Part shown: positions 43,501 through 53,031 of the stretch, in pieces
Position numbering within the stretch: position 1 is the first letter of the stretch
Layout of the letters: each line of letters starts with the position of its first letter
Assembly: GCF_017104715.1 (NCBI RefSeq)
Contig: NZ_JAAGPI010000009.1
Location: 1 to 64,000, forward strand
From: Burkholderia sp. Ac-20365
GTDB lineage: Bacteria > Pseudomonadota > Gammaproteobacteria > Burkholderiales > Burkholderiaceae
Length of the DNA: 64,000 nucleotides
Direction: 5' to 3'
The notes under the pieces: generated by a model
What the model was told of the DNA's origin: nothing
Database searches by the model: none
What the model saw: only the letters and a program-made list of their open reading frames with translations
Translations under genes and position numbers: made by a program

Positions 43501-43627
43501 CAGCCCATGCTGGCCCGCGCCAGGATTGACTCAGTTCCGCGCTGAACCACACGCCGTCCGTCGCGTCACAAAGAGGTCATTTGGCTTATGCCGTTCACCG
43601 CGTTATCGTCGTGCAATCGGCGTGCAA

Positions 43628-43648
43628 AACTGTATAAACATACAGTAT
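43628..43648. promoter_or_regulatory. LexA (SOS) box upstream of uvrA
   Basis: The 16-base core CTGTATAAACATACAG at 43630-43645 matches the E. coli SOS box CTG-N10-CAG, and flanking bases AA and TAT keep the symmetry. A possible -10 (TATAGT, 43646-43651) overlaps its right edge, so LexA would block the promoter. The UvrA start codon lies 140 bases downstream. Confidence 0.85.
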
Positions 43649-43784
43649 AGTATCCACCTATCCGGCGCAGCGACCTGCCACGAAGCAGCCTTCGCACGCC
43701 GCACGAACTTCGCCGCACGAGCACACGTGGCCGCACTCCGCCCGCCATGATGCCCCGGCCAACTCATTCAGACGGACAGGCAAA

Positions 43785-46700
43785 TTGTCATCTAACGGAA
43801 CGATCCGAATTCGTGGCGCACGCCAGCACAACCTGAAGAACGTCGACCTCGACCTTCACACGGGCGAAATGACCGTCGTGACGGGGCCGTCGGGCTCGGG
43901 TAAATCGAGCCTCGTGTTCGACACGCTTTACGCGGAAGGGCAGCGGCGCTATGTCGAAACTTTCAGCGCGTACGCGCGGCAGTTTCTCGACCGGATGGAC
44001 CGGCCTCAGGTCGACCGCGTCGACGGCGTGCCACCCGCCATCGCTATCGACCAGACCAACCCGGTGCGTAGTTCCCGTTCGACGGTCGGCACGATGACGG
44101 AGCTGAACGACCATCTGAAGCTGCTCTACGCGCGCGCGGCGGAGCTTTTCGACCGCCAGACCGCACAGGCCGTTCGTCACGATTCGCCGGAAACGATTTA
44201 TGCCGAACTGGACGCACGCACAGCCGCGGACGATCCGCGAGTCGTCGTGACCTTTCCGGTCGAGCTGCCGGAATCGACCAGCGAGGCGGAAGTCGAGCAA
44301 TGGCTTTCCGCGAGCGGCTATACGCGCGTACAGGCACAGCGCGAGGTCTCGTCACCCACGGGCATGCGCAAGGTGCTCGACGTCGTGGCCGACCGTTTCC
44401 GCCTGCATCAGGTGGAAAAGGCGCGGGTGATCGAGGCGATCGAGGCATCGCTCAAGCGCGGCGGCGGTCGTGTGAACGTCTACGTGCTGCCGCAGGCGCA
44501 GGAGGGCGAACAGGCCGAGCCGCAGATCTGGCGTTTCTCCACCGGCCTGCACAATCCGGAGAGCGATCTGCGCTACGCCGACCCGCAGCCCGCGCTGTTC
44601 TCGTTCAATTCGGCGTACGGCGCATGCGACACATGCCGCGGTTTCGGGCGGGTAATCGGCGTCGACTTGGGTCTCGTGATCCCCGATGAACGCAAGACGC
44701 TGCGCGGCGGCGCGATCAAGCCGATGCAGACGCCCGCATGGAAAGAGTGTCAGGACGACCTGATGCGCTACGCGGCGAAGGCCAACATCCGCCGCGACAC
44801 CCGCTGGTCCGAACTCACGGAGGCCGAGCGCGACTGGGTTATCAACGGTTCGCCTGACTGGGACGGCGAGTGGCAAAAACAGTGGTACGGCGTGAAGCGC
44901 TTTTTCGGCTATCTGGAGTCGAAAGCGTACAAGATGCACATTCGCGTGCTGCTTTCGAAGTATCGCAGCTACACGCCGTGCGAAACATGTGGCGGTGCGC
45001 GTCTGAAGACGGAATCGCTGCTCTGGCGCCTCGGTTCGAAGCAGAACGCCGACGCAGTGCTGGAGCCGGTGCAGCGCTTCCTGCCGCGCGGCGTCGACTG
45101 GAATCGTGCGCAGCTCGAAGCGTTGCCAGGGCTGACGGTGCACGATCTGATGCTGCTGCCCATCGAGCGCATCCGGCGTTTCTTCGACGACATCACGTTG
45201 CCGAGCGCGCTGCTCGACGACGCGCTGAAGCTGCTGCTGGCCGAAGTGCGCACGCGCCTCAAATATCTGTGTGACGTCGGCCTCGGCTATCTGACGCTCG
45301 ATCGCCAGAGCCGTACGCTGTCGGGTGGCGAAGTGCAGCGTATTAACCTGACCACTGCGCTCGGCACATCGTTGACCAAGACGCTTTTCGTGCTGGACGA
45401 GCCGAGCATCGGCCTGCATCCGCGCGACCTGAACAGGATCGTCGAGGCGATGCAGCGTCTGCGCGATGCAGGCAATACGCTCGTCGTGGTCGAACACGAT
45501 CCTTCAGTCATGCTCGCTGCCGATCGCCTGATCGACATGGGACCGGGGCCGGGCGAACGCGGCGGCAGCATCATCTACGACGGCACGCCTGAGAAGATCC
45601 GTTCGGCAGGCACGCTGACGGGGGAGTATCTGGGCGGGCGCAAGCATGTCGCCGATGCAGCGCACTGGGCGCGCCGCCCGGTTGACAAAAGTACGCCGCG
45701 TCTCGTGCTCGAAGGCGCGCGTCAGCACAATCTGCGTGACGTAACGGTTGAAATCCCGCTGCAGCGTCTCGTGTGCGTGACAGGTGTATCGGGTTCCGGC
45801 AAATCGACGCTGATCCAGGACGTGCTGTATCCCGCGATGGCACGACAACTCGGCAAGGCGACGGAATCGCCGGGCGCGCATCGTGCGCTAACGGGCGTCG
45901 AGCAGATCAGCGACGCGATCTTCGTCGATCAGTCGCCGATCGGTAAAACCACGCGCTCCAACCCAGCGAGCTATGTCGGCGCATTCGACGAAATCCGCAA
46001 GCTGTTCTCGAAGTCGCCGCTCGCGCTGCAGCGCGGATACGGGGCGGGTGTGTTCAGTTTCAACTCGGGCGACGGACGTTGTCCGACTTGCGGCGGCTCG
46101 GGCTTCGAGCATATCGAAATGCAGTTCCTGAGCGACGTCTATCTGCGTTGTCCGGACTGCGACGGTAGCCGCTACCGGCCCGAAGTGCTCGAAGTAAAAA
46201 TCGAGCGCGGCGGGCGTGCGCTGAGTATCGCGGACGTGCTCGAACTGACCGTGCATGAGGCGGTTAACCTGTTCGCCGCGGACGGCGAGGTGCTGCGCGT
46301 GCTGCAGCCTATCGTCGATGTCGGTCTCGAATACGTGAAGCTGGGCCAGCCGGTGCCGACGCTGTCGGGTGGCGAGGCACAGCGTCTGAAACTCGCGGGT
46401 TTCCTCGCAGAAACTGCCCAGGCGCAGACGGCGCGCGGCGGCGCGAAGCAGGTGCCGGCACGTCTGTTCATGTTCGACGAGCCGACCACGGGTCTGCACT
46501 TCGACGATATCGCCAAGCTGATGCAGGCCTTCGGCAAGCTGCTGGCAGGCGGTCATTCGCTGATCGTGATCGAGCACAATCTCGACGTGATCCGCGCCGC
46601 TGACTGGCTGATCGATCTCGGCCCCGAAGGCGGCGATGCGGGCGGTCTGGTGGTCTGCGCGGGCACGCCGGAAGACGTCAAGCAGTGTGCGGGGTCGCAC

Positions 46701-49694
46701 ACGGGCCAAGCGCTGGTGCAATACGACCGGGCAATGGGCCTACCCGTCGATCCGACTGAGGCAGCGGAAGAAGCCGAAGCCGCTGCGCATGGCATGCCGC
46801 TGCAGACGGCGCTGAACGCAGCGCGCGCGCGGCGCGCGGTGGAAGGCGAAGACGTCGTGCGTATCGTGAACGCGCGCGAGCACAACCTGAAAGCGCTGGA
46901 CGTCGATATTCCGCATGGAAAATTCAACGTCATCACCGGCGTATCCGGTTCGGGCAAATCGACACTCGCATTCGACATCCTGTTTCATGAAGGGCAACGC
47001 CGCTATCTGGAATCGCTGAATGCGTATGCGCGTTCCATCGTGCAACCCGCCGGACGTCCTGAAGTCGACGCCGTGTATGGCATTCCGCCCACCGTCGCAA
47101 TCGAGCAGCGTCTGTCGCGTGGTGGACGCAAGAGCACGGTCGCGACCACGTCTGAGGTGTGGCACTTCCTGCGCCTGCTGTATGTGAAGCTCGGCATCCA
47201 GCACTGCGTTCATGACGGCGCGCCCGTCACGTCGCAAAGCGTCGAGTCGATCGTCGCGCAATTGATGCGCGATCACAAAGGTCAGCACGTCGGCTTGCTC
47301 GCTCCGCTCGTCGTGAACCGCAAGGGCGTCTACACGGATCTCGCAAAGTGGGCAAAGGCGCGCGGCAATACGCATCTGCGTGTGGATGGCGAATTCGTCC
47401 CCGTCGATCCGTGGCCGAAACTCGATCGTTTCCGCGAGCATACGATCGAGCTGCCTGTCGGCGATATTGTCGTATCGGCGGACAAGGAAGCCGAGTTGCG
47501 TCGGCTGCTCGAGCAGACGCTTGAGGCGGGCAAGGGTGTCATGCATCTGCTCGCGCCGCTCGATGGACTGGAACATGCGATGACACGCAACGGGCCGACG
47601 GCGCATGTCGGCGAAGTAAAGGTGCTGTCGGTCAAGCGTGCGTGTCCCGTGTGCGGAACCAGCTATCCCGAACTGGATCCGCGCATGTTCTCCTACAACA
47701 GCAAGCATGGCTGGTGCACGACGTGCGTTGGCACGGGTCTCGCACTGACGCGCGAACAACGCGCCGCGTATGACGACACCGTGCTCGTCGACGATAACCG
47801 CGGCCGCGAACAGACCTTGCCGTCGGACGAGCAGGAGCCGGAGGGCGTGGGTGACGAGCCGTGTCGGGATTGCCACGGCACGCGTCTGAATCCGTCTGCC
47901 CGTGCGGTCACGTTCAGCGATACACCTATCGTCGACGTTGCACAATGGACTGTATCGGATACGCGCCACTGGATCGACGGGCTCGAACTGAACGGACGCG
48001 ATGCGGAAATCGCACGCGACGTGATCAGCGAAATCGGCAGCCGTCTGCAGTTCCTGGAGGAAGTGGGACTCGGATATCTGAGTCTCGACCGCGCCGCGCC
48101 GAGTCTCTCGGGTGGTGAGGCACAGCGGATCCGGCTCGCGGCTCAACTCGGCAGCAATCTGCAGGGCGTCTGTTATGTGCTCGACGAGCCAACTATCGGC
48201 CTGCATCCACGCGACAACCAGATTCTGCTGAACGCGCTGCGCAAGCTCGGCGACAAGGGCAATACGCTGGTCGTGGTCGAGCATGACGAAGACACGATCC
48301 GTCGCGCGGACCATATCATCGACATCGGGCCGGGCGCGGGCAAGCGCGGCGGCACGCTGGTCGCGCAGGGGCGCGTCGGCGATCTGTCCGCACAGTCCGA
48401 TTCGCTGACAGGTCAGTTTCTCGCGCAGCCGATCCTGCATCCGTTGCAGGCGCGCCGTCCCGTTTCGCTCGCGACAAAGCGAGCAGAGGCTGTGCCCGAA
48501 AAGTGGCTCACCGTACACGGCGCAACGCTGCACAATCTGCGCGACGTGACGGTTGGTATCCCGCTCGGGCGTCTCGTCGCGGTGACGGGCGTGAGCGGAT
48601 CCGGCAAGTCGACGCTCGCTCGCGACGTGCTGATGACCAATCTGCTTGATGCCGTTGGCCGTTCGGTGCTGTCGTCGCCCGCGGTGCGCCGTGCTCGCAA
48701 GGCTGCGCAGACAGAGGACGCGCCCGCTACGAACCGTCGCGCCAGCGTGCTCGCGCGCAGCGCACCCCGGCCGTCGCTGAATGTCACGCACGCATGGCAG
48801 GGCTGCTCATCGATCAGTGGTTACGAGTCGATCGACCGCGTACTCGAAGTCGATCAGACACCGATCGGCAAGACGCCGCGTTCGTGTCCCGCCACCTATA
48901 TTGGCGTGTGGGACACGATCCGCCGTCTGTTCGCCGATACGCTCGAAGCGCGTGCGCGCGGCTACACGGCGTCGCGGTTCTCCTTCAATACGGGCGACGG
49001 TCGCTGTCCGGCATGTGAAGGGCAAGGCGTGCGCACTATCGGCATGAGCTTCCTGCCCGACGTGAAGGTGCCATGCGATGTCTGCCACGGACAGCGCTTC
49101 AACCCCGAAACGCTCGCGGTCACGTGGCGCGGCAAGAATATCGGCGACGTGCTGACAATGGAAATCGACGAGGCCGTCGAATTCTTCTCGTCGATGTCGA
49201 ACATCGCGCATCCGCTGCAACTGATGAAGGACGTCGGGCTCGGCTATCTGACGCTCGGTCAGCCGTCGCCGACGTTGTCGGGAGGCGAGGCGCAGCGCAT
49301 CAAGCTCGTGACCGAACTGAGCAAGGTGCGCGACGACATTACGCGTCGCGGACAGAAGGCGCCGCACACGCTGTATGTACTCGATGAGCCGACCGTCGGT
49401 CTGCATATGGCCGACGTCGCCAAGCTGATTCGCGTGCTGCACCGGTTGGCCGACGCGGGACACAGCGTCGTCGTGATTGAACACGATCTGGACGTGATCG
49501 CCGAAGCGGACTGGATTATCGATCTGGGCCCGGAAGGCGGCGTGGGCGGCGGGACGATCGTCGCGTCGACGGACCCGGAAGGTCTGGTGCGCGTCGCGTC
49601 GAGCCATACGGGGCAGGCGTTGGCGCCTGTCCTCGCCCGGGTGGCGGGGGATGCGGCCAATCGTGAGGCGGGCGAGCGCGTCAGCGCCGGATAA
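43785..49694 (+). CDS. uvrA: Double-length UvrA: two UvrA units fused in one protein
   Basis: A 1969-residue excinuclease-ABC subunit A homologue, twice the usual 940-970. It holds four ATP-binding cassettes: Walker A at residues 34, 667, 1052 and 1602; LSGGE signatures at 512, 860, 1441 and 1831. The second unit begins near residue 1025. Zinc-type CxxC clusters occur in both units (CDTCRGFG, CPTCGGSG, CPVCGTSY, CPACEGQG). UvrA normally dimerises to find bulky DNA lesions and loads UvrB; here one chain could form the intramolecular dimer. The start codon is TTG at 43785. A LexA box lies upstream. It is probably a paralogue of the standard uvrA elsewhere. Confidence 0.93.
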   Translation: MSSNGTIRIRGARQHNLKNVDLDLHTGEMTVVTGPSGSGKSSLVFDTLYAEGQRRYVETFSAYARQFLDRMDRPQVDRVDGVPPAIAIDQTNPVRSSRSTVGTMTELNDHLKLLYARAAELFDRQTAQAVRHDSPETIYAELDARTAADDPRVVVTFPVELPESTSEAEVEQWLSASGYTRVQAQREVSSPTGMRKVLDVVADRFRLHQVEKARVIEAIEASLKRGGGRVNVYVLPQAQEGEQAEPQIWRFSTGLHNPESDLRYADPQPALFSFNSAYGACDTCRGFGRVIGVDLGLVIPDERKTLRGGAIKPMQTPAWKECQDDLMRYAAKANIRRDTRWSELTEAERDWVINGSPDWDGEWQKQWYGVKRFFGYLESKAYKMHIRVLLSKYRSYTPCETCGGARLKTESLLWRLGSKQNADAVLEPVQRFLPRGVDWNRAQLEALPGLTVHDLMLLPIERIRRFFDDITLPSALLDDALKLLLAEVRTRLKYLCDVGLGYLTLDRQSRTLSGGEVQRINLTTALGTSLTKTLFVLDEPSIGLHPRDLNRIVEAMQRLRDAGNTLVVVEHDPSVMLAADRLIDMGPGPGERGGSIIYDGTPEKIRSAGTLTGEYLGGRKHVADAAHWARRPVDKSTPRLVLEGARQHNLRDVTVEIPLQRLVCVTGVSGSGKSTLIQDVLYPAMARQLGKATESPGAHRALTGVEQISDAIFVDQSPIGKTTRSNPASYVGAFDEIRKLFSKSPLALQRGYGAGVFSFNSGDGRCPTCGGSGFEHIEMQFLSDVYLRCPDCDGSRYRPEVLEVKIERGGRALSIADVLELTVHEAVNLFAADGEVLRVLQPIVDVGLEYVKLGQPVPTLSGGEAQRLKLAGFLAETAQAQTARGGAKQVPARLFMFDEPTTGLHFDDIAKLMQAFGKLLAGGHSLIVIEHNLDVIRAADWLIDLGPEGGDAGGLVVCAGTPEDVKQCAGSHTGQALVQYDRAMGLPVDPTEAAEEAEAAAHGMPLQTALNAARARRAVEGEDVVRIVNAREHNLKALDVDIPHGKFNVITGVSGSGKSTLAFDILFHEGQRRYLESLNAYARSIVQPAGRPEVDAVYGIPPTVAIEQRLSRGGRKSTVATTSEVWHFLRLLYVKLGIQHCVHDGAPVTSQSVESIVAQLMRDHKGQHVGLLAPLVVNRKGVYTDLAKWAKARGNTHLRVDGEFVPVDPWPKLDRFREHTIELPVGDIVVSADKEAELRRLLEQTLEAGKGVMHLLAPLDGLEHAMTRNGPTAHVGEVKVLSVKRACPVCGTSYPELDPRMFSYNSKHGWCTTCVGTGLALTREQRAAYDDTVLVDDNRGREQTLPSDEQEPEGVGDEPCRDCHGTRLNPSARAVTFSDTPIVDVAQWTVSDTRHWIDGLELNGRDAEIARDVISEIGSRLQFLEEVGLGYLSLDRAAPSLSGGEAQRIRLAAQLGSNLQGVCYVLDEPTIGLHPRDNQILLNALRKLGDKGNTLVVVEHDEDTIRRADHIIDIGPGAGKRGGTLVAQGRVGDLSAQSDSLTGQFLAQPILHPLQARRPVSLATKRAEAVPEKWLTVHGATLHNLRDVTVGIPLGRLVAVTGVSGSGKSTLARDVLMTNLLDAVGRSVLSSPAVRRARKAAQTEDAPATNRRASVLARSAPRPSLNVTHAWQGCSSISGYESIDRVLEVDQTPIGKTPRSCPATYIGVWDTIRRLFADTLEARARGYTASRFSFNTGDGRCPACEGQGVRTIGMSFLPDVKVPCDVCHGQRFNPETLAVTWRGKNIGDVLTMEIDEAVEFFSSMSNIAHPLQLMKDVGLGYLTLGQPSPTLSGGEAQRIKLVTELSKVRDDITRRGQKAPHTLYVLDEPTVGLHMADVAKLIRVLHRLADAGHSVVVIEHDLDVIAEADWIIDLGPEGGVGGGTIVASTDPEGLVRVASSHTGQALAPVLARVAGDAANREAGERVSAG

Positions 49695-49795
49695 CGCACG
49701 GCGGCGGCGGGGTGCAGTCTGTTTGCATTCGCCGCCGCGTCGGGCGTCGATGAAAGGAAATGGATCGACAGGTTCAAGGCAACACGAGGTTCACC

Positions 49796-50860
49796 ATGAA
49801 CACACGTCACAGCGCCGCATTCACGGCGATTCTCGCGGCCGTCCTGTTCGGCGCAACGACGCCGTTTGCGAAGGCGCTGCTCGGCCAACTGTCGCCGTTC
49901 ATGGTCGCGGGTCTGTTTTATCTCGGCAGTGGCTGCGGGCTTGCCATTGCGATGCTCGTGCGCCGTATGCGTCGCGCGCCGGACTCGAGCGGGCAGAACG
50001 AGCCGGTTATGCCGCTGAAAGAGATTCCGTGGCTGATCGGCGCGATCGTCGCGGGCGGCGTTGCGGGACCGGCGTTGCTGATGTTTGGGCTGAATGCGAC
50101 GCCTGCAGCCACGACTTCGCTGCTGCTCAATCTCGAAGGTGTGTTCACGGCACTGATCGCCTGGTTGGTGTTTCGCGAGAACGTCGATACGCAGATTTGT
50201 CTCGGCATGATGGCGATAGTCGTGGGCGGCGTACTGCTGTCATGGCAGCCGGGTAGTGAAGGCGCGGGCGCGCCCGCCTTGCTGGTCGCCGCCGCATGCC
50301 TGTGCTGGGCGATCGATAACAACCTGACGCGCAAGGTCTCGACCAACGACGCGATGTTCATTGCCTGCATCAAGGGACTGGTCGCGGGTGTCGTGAACAC
50401 GGGCATTGCGCTGTCGCTGGGCGCGCATGTGCCGGCGCCTGGTCTGATCGCGGCATCGATGGTGGCGGGATTGGTTGGCTACGGCGTGAGCCTTGTCCTG
50501 TTCGTCGTCGCTCTTCGCCATCTGGGTACGGCGCGCACGGGTGCCTATTTCTCGGTGGCGCCGCTGTTCGGCGTGGCGATTTCGTTTGCGCTGTGGCCGG
50601 AGCGGCCAACGACGTTTTTCTGGATCGCGGCTGTATGCATGGCGCTGGGCGTCTGGTTGCATCTGCGCGAGCGTCATATGCACGAGCACACGCACGAGTC
50701 GCTCGAACACAGTCATCGTCATCGGCACGACGAGCATCATCGGCATCAGCACGATTTCGATTGGGACGGCACGGAGCCGCATGTGCATCCGCATCGGCAT
50801 GTACCCGTCACGCACACGCACGCGCATTTTCCGGATATCCATCACCGGCATCGGCATTGA
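49796..50860 (+). CDS. EamA/DMT transporter with histidine-rich C-terminal tail
   Basis: A 354-residue inner-membrane protein with ten hydrophobic segments in two EamA repeats (about residues 8-140 and 155-285). The last 64 residues, from about 291, carry 23 histidines in HxH and HRH patterns mixed with Asp and Glu, which looks like a metal-binding tail facing the cytoplasm. DMT exporters generally move metabolites; the tail suggests a link to Zn, Ni, Co or Cu. ATG 49796 has GAGG 6 bases upstream. It stands alone, 101 bases after uvrA. Confidence 0.87.
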   Translation: MNTRHSAAFTAILAAVLFGATTPFAKALLGQLSPFMVAGLFYLGSGCGLAIAMLVRRMRRAPDSSGQNEPVMPLKEIPWLIGAIVAGGVAGPALLMFGLNATPAATTSLLLNLEGVFTALIAWLVFRENVDTQICLGMMAIVVGGVLLSWQPGSEGAGAPALLVAAACLCWAIDNNLTRKVSTNDAMFIACIKGLVAGVVNTGIALSLGAHVPAPGLIAASMVAGLVGYGVSLVLFVVALRHLGTARTGAYFSVAPLFGVAISFALWPERPTTFFWIAAVCMALGVWLHLRERHMHEHTHESLEHSHRHRHDEHHRHQHDFDWDGTEPHVHPHRHVPVTHTHAHFPDIHHRHRH

Positions 50861-51155
50861 CGTGTGCATGCGGCTCGGCATTGCTGCGACACGTTGCCAC
50901 AACGGAGGCACGCAACGCCGTGTGAATCCGGCAAGCGAGACGCGCTCAGGCGCCGTTGCAAGCGCCATCCAGCGTTCGACGCTTCTTGCATTGATGGATC
51001 CCGGTTACGTCATCCGACGGGCGAAAGCCACGCATCGAGGGCATACTCTGCGCAATTGCAGATGAACGGCCCGACGCGCTTGCGTTGCACCACCTAGCTC
51101 TGCGTACCGCAGCGCGACGCAACGCGTTTTGCTCGCAGTCCGCTCGACCCGCCAC

Positions 51156-52115
51156 ATGAAAAGCAACCCGATTTCCGCTTCGCTCTTCAGCATCGTGCTC
51201 GGCCTGTCAGGTCTTGGCCAGTCGTGGCGCGTGGCGGCGCGGATGTGGCATGTGAGCGCCGCCGTCGGCGAAGCGATTCTGCTGCTCGCGACGCTCGTGT
51301 GGTGCGGCCTGTTGATCGCGTACGCGCTGCACGCATTGCGTCATCCCGCCAAAGTCGTCGACGAATTCACGCATCCCGTCGCAGGTGGCACGGCTGCGCT
51401 GCTCGGCGTGTCGACCTTGCTGATCGTGCAGGCCGTGTTGCCGTACTCTCGCGGGCTTGCAGCGGCACTCGCCGTGGCGGGGCTCGCGTGGCACCTTGCG
51501 TTCGCGCTCTGGCATACGGGCATGCTGTGGCAGGGCGGGCGCGACATGCTCGACACGGCACCGACGCTGTATCTGCCGACCGTCGCCGGCAACTTCACGG
51601 GCGCCGCGGCGCTCGCGGCGATGGGCCGTCCCGAATGGGGCTGGCTTCTGTTCGGCGCGGGCATTTTCTCGTGGCTCGCAATCGAGCCGCTCATCATCTA
51701 CCGGCTCTGGCACGGTGAATCGTTGCCGCCCGAGCAGCGGCCGCTGCTCGGTATCCAGTTCGCGCCGCCTGTCGTCGGCGCGGCAGCCGCGCTGGTATTG
51801 CAGCCGGGTTCCGTCGATCACTGGATCGTGATGCTGCTCGGCTACGGCCTTTTTCAGTTGTTGATCGGTTTGCGGCTAGGTGGCTGGCTGACGAAAAATC
51901 CGTTCTCGCCGTCATGGTGGGCCTACACGTTCGGTATCGCGTCGGCGACGGTGGCCTGCATGAAACTCGCACAGGCGGGTGTGCCGCCCGCGCAGACGCT
52001 GTCGGTGCCCGTGTTCATCGGCGCGAATCTGTTTATTGGCTATCTCAGCGTGCGTACGCTCACGCATCTGTTCGATCCATCGAACGCACAGGCACCGGCG
52101 CCGCGCGTCGATTGA
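51156..52115 (+). CDS. TehA/SLAC1-family membrane protein
   Basis: A 319-residue protein with ten membrane segments and the five-fold hairpin layout of TehA/SLAC1 channels. It starts SLFSIVLGLSGLGQSWRVA like TehA; the conserved gating phenylalanine region is recognisable. TehA homologues are anion channels, in bacteria historically linked to tellurite and dicarboxylates; the permeating ion here is unknown. ATG 51156 is chosen over a longer frame from 51129. The 295 bases upstream contain nothing I can support. Confidence 0.83.
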   Translation: MKSNPISASLFSIVLGLSGLGQSWRVAARMWHVSAAVGEAILLLATLVWCGLLIAYALHALRHPAKVVDEFTHPVAGGTAALLGVSTLLIVQAVLPYSRGLAAALAVAGLAWHLAFALWHTGMLWQGGRDMLDTAPTLYLPTVAGNFTGAAALAAMGRPEWGWLLFGAGIFSWLAIEPLIIYRLWHGESLPPEQRPLLGIQFAPPVVGAAAALVLQPGSVDHWIVMLLGYGLFQLLIGLRLGGWLTKNPFSPSWWAYTFGIASATVACMKLAQAGVPPAQTLSVPVFIGANLFIGYLSVRTLTHLFDPSNAQAPAPRVD

Positions 52116-52226
52116 TTCTGCGCGCGACCGGGCAGGCAAGAGCCTCACCGTCCGACCGCAAGCAAAGCCGACCCAACCCGTCTATATTGGTCCCTGTTTG
52201 ACGATACACACTGACAAGGACCTTTC

Positions 52227-52931
52227 ATGCCGGATCCATCCGTATTCCCGATCGCGACCAAATGGCCCGCTGCGCATCCTGAGCGCATCCAGCTCTACTC
52301 GCTGCCCACGCCCAATGGGGTCAAGGTGTCGATCATGCTGGAAGAAACGGGTCTCGCGTACGAGCCGCATCTGGTGCGCTTCGACACGAACGACCAGTTG
52401 TCGCAGGAATTCATCTCGCTCAATCCGAACAACAAGATCCCGGCGATCATCGATCCGAATGGACCGGACGGCGAACCGCTGCCGCTGTTCGAGTCGGGCG
52501 CGATCCTGATCTATCTCGCCGACAAGACGGGTCAACTGATGCCGCAGCGCGCATCGGAACGCTACGAGACGATTCAGTGGCTGATGTTCCAGATGGCGGG
52601 CGTCGGGCCGATGTTCGGCCAGGTCGGCTTCTTCCACAAGTTCGCTGGCAAGGAGTACGAGGACAAGCGTCCGCGCGAGCGTTACGTCAATGAATCGAAG
52701 CGCCTGCTCAACGTGCTGAACGAGCGGCTCGCGACGCGCAAGTGGATCATGGGCGACGACTACACGATCGCCGATATCGCGACGTTCCCGTGGGTGCGCA
52801 ATCTCGTCGGTTTCTACGAAGCTGGCGATCTGGTCGGCTTCGCCGATTTCCCGCATGTGAAGCGCGCGCTCGAAGCATTTCTCGCGCGTCCGGCTGTCGT
52901 GCGAGGGCTGGACATTCCAAAGCGCGCATAA
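52227..52931 (+). CDS. Glutathione S-transferase (YfcG/YghU, Nu-class like)
   Basis: A 234-residue GST. The N-terminal thioredoxin fold starts IQLYSLPTPNGVKVSIMLEE, where the TPNG motif binds glutathione in Nu-class enzymes, and the cis-proline is in NNKIPAIIDP with ESGAI following. The C-terminal helical domain has the N-capping motif YTIADIATFPW. E. coli relatives act as disulfide reductases. TGACAAGGACC precedes ATG 52227. A bidirectional terminator follows. Confidence 0.9.
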   Translation: MPDPSVFPIATKWPAAHPERIQLYSLPTPNGVKVSIMLEETGLAYEPHLVRFDTNDQLSQEFISLNPNNKIPAIIDPNGPDGEPLPLFESGAILIYLADKTGQLMPQRASERYETIQWLMFQMAGVGPMFGQVGFFHKFAGKEYEDKRPRERYVNESKRLLNVLNERLATRKWIMGDDYTIADIATFPWVRNLVGFYEAGDLVGFADFPHVKRALEAFLARPAVVRGLDIPKRA

Positions 52932-52943
52932 ACCGGCGCGATC

Positions 52944-52984
52944 AAAAAAAGCCCGTGCCGTCGCTACGACGGCACGGGCTTTTA
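52944..52984. terminator. Bidirectional terminator between GST and phospholipase genes
   Basis: A perfect 17-bp stem: 52948-52964 with 52968-52984 around a CTA loop (arms contain GCCCGTGCCGTCG). An A-run before and T-run after let it stop transcription from both sides. Confidence 0.93.
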
Positions 52985-53031
52985 TCTTGTGGCGCTAGCG
53001 AAACGCGTCGAGCACCACGCGAATACAGCGC

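Larger units (their letters stand above)
43005..43784. other. Gene-poor 780-bp gap
   Basis: No recognisable protein gene. Several short frames cross 43185-43552 on both strands, none with a ribosome site or a known motif. A plus-strand frame reading to a stop at 43453 (ending TDGVWHAADQPSPEDW) has no start or ribosome site I can support. The region ends in an orphan terminator at 43471 and the LexA-controlled uvrA promoter at 43628. Confidence 0.4.

Noticed and set aside
43185..43552. Short frames on both strands in the gap before uvrA
   Set aside because: No ribosome site, no known family and conflicting overlapping frames; left as an open gap with a possible small RNA.
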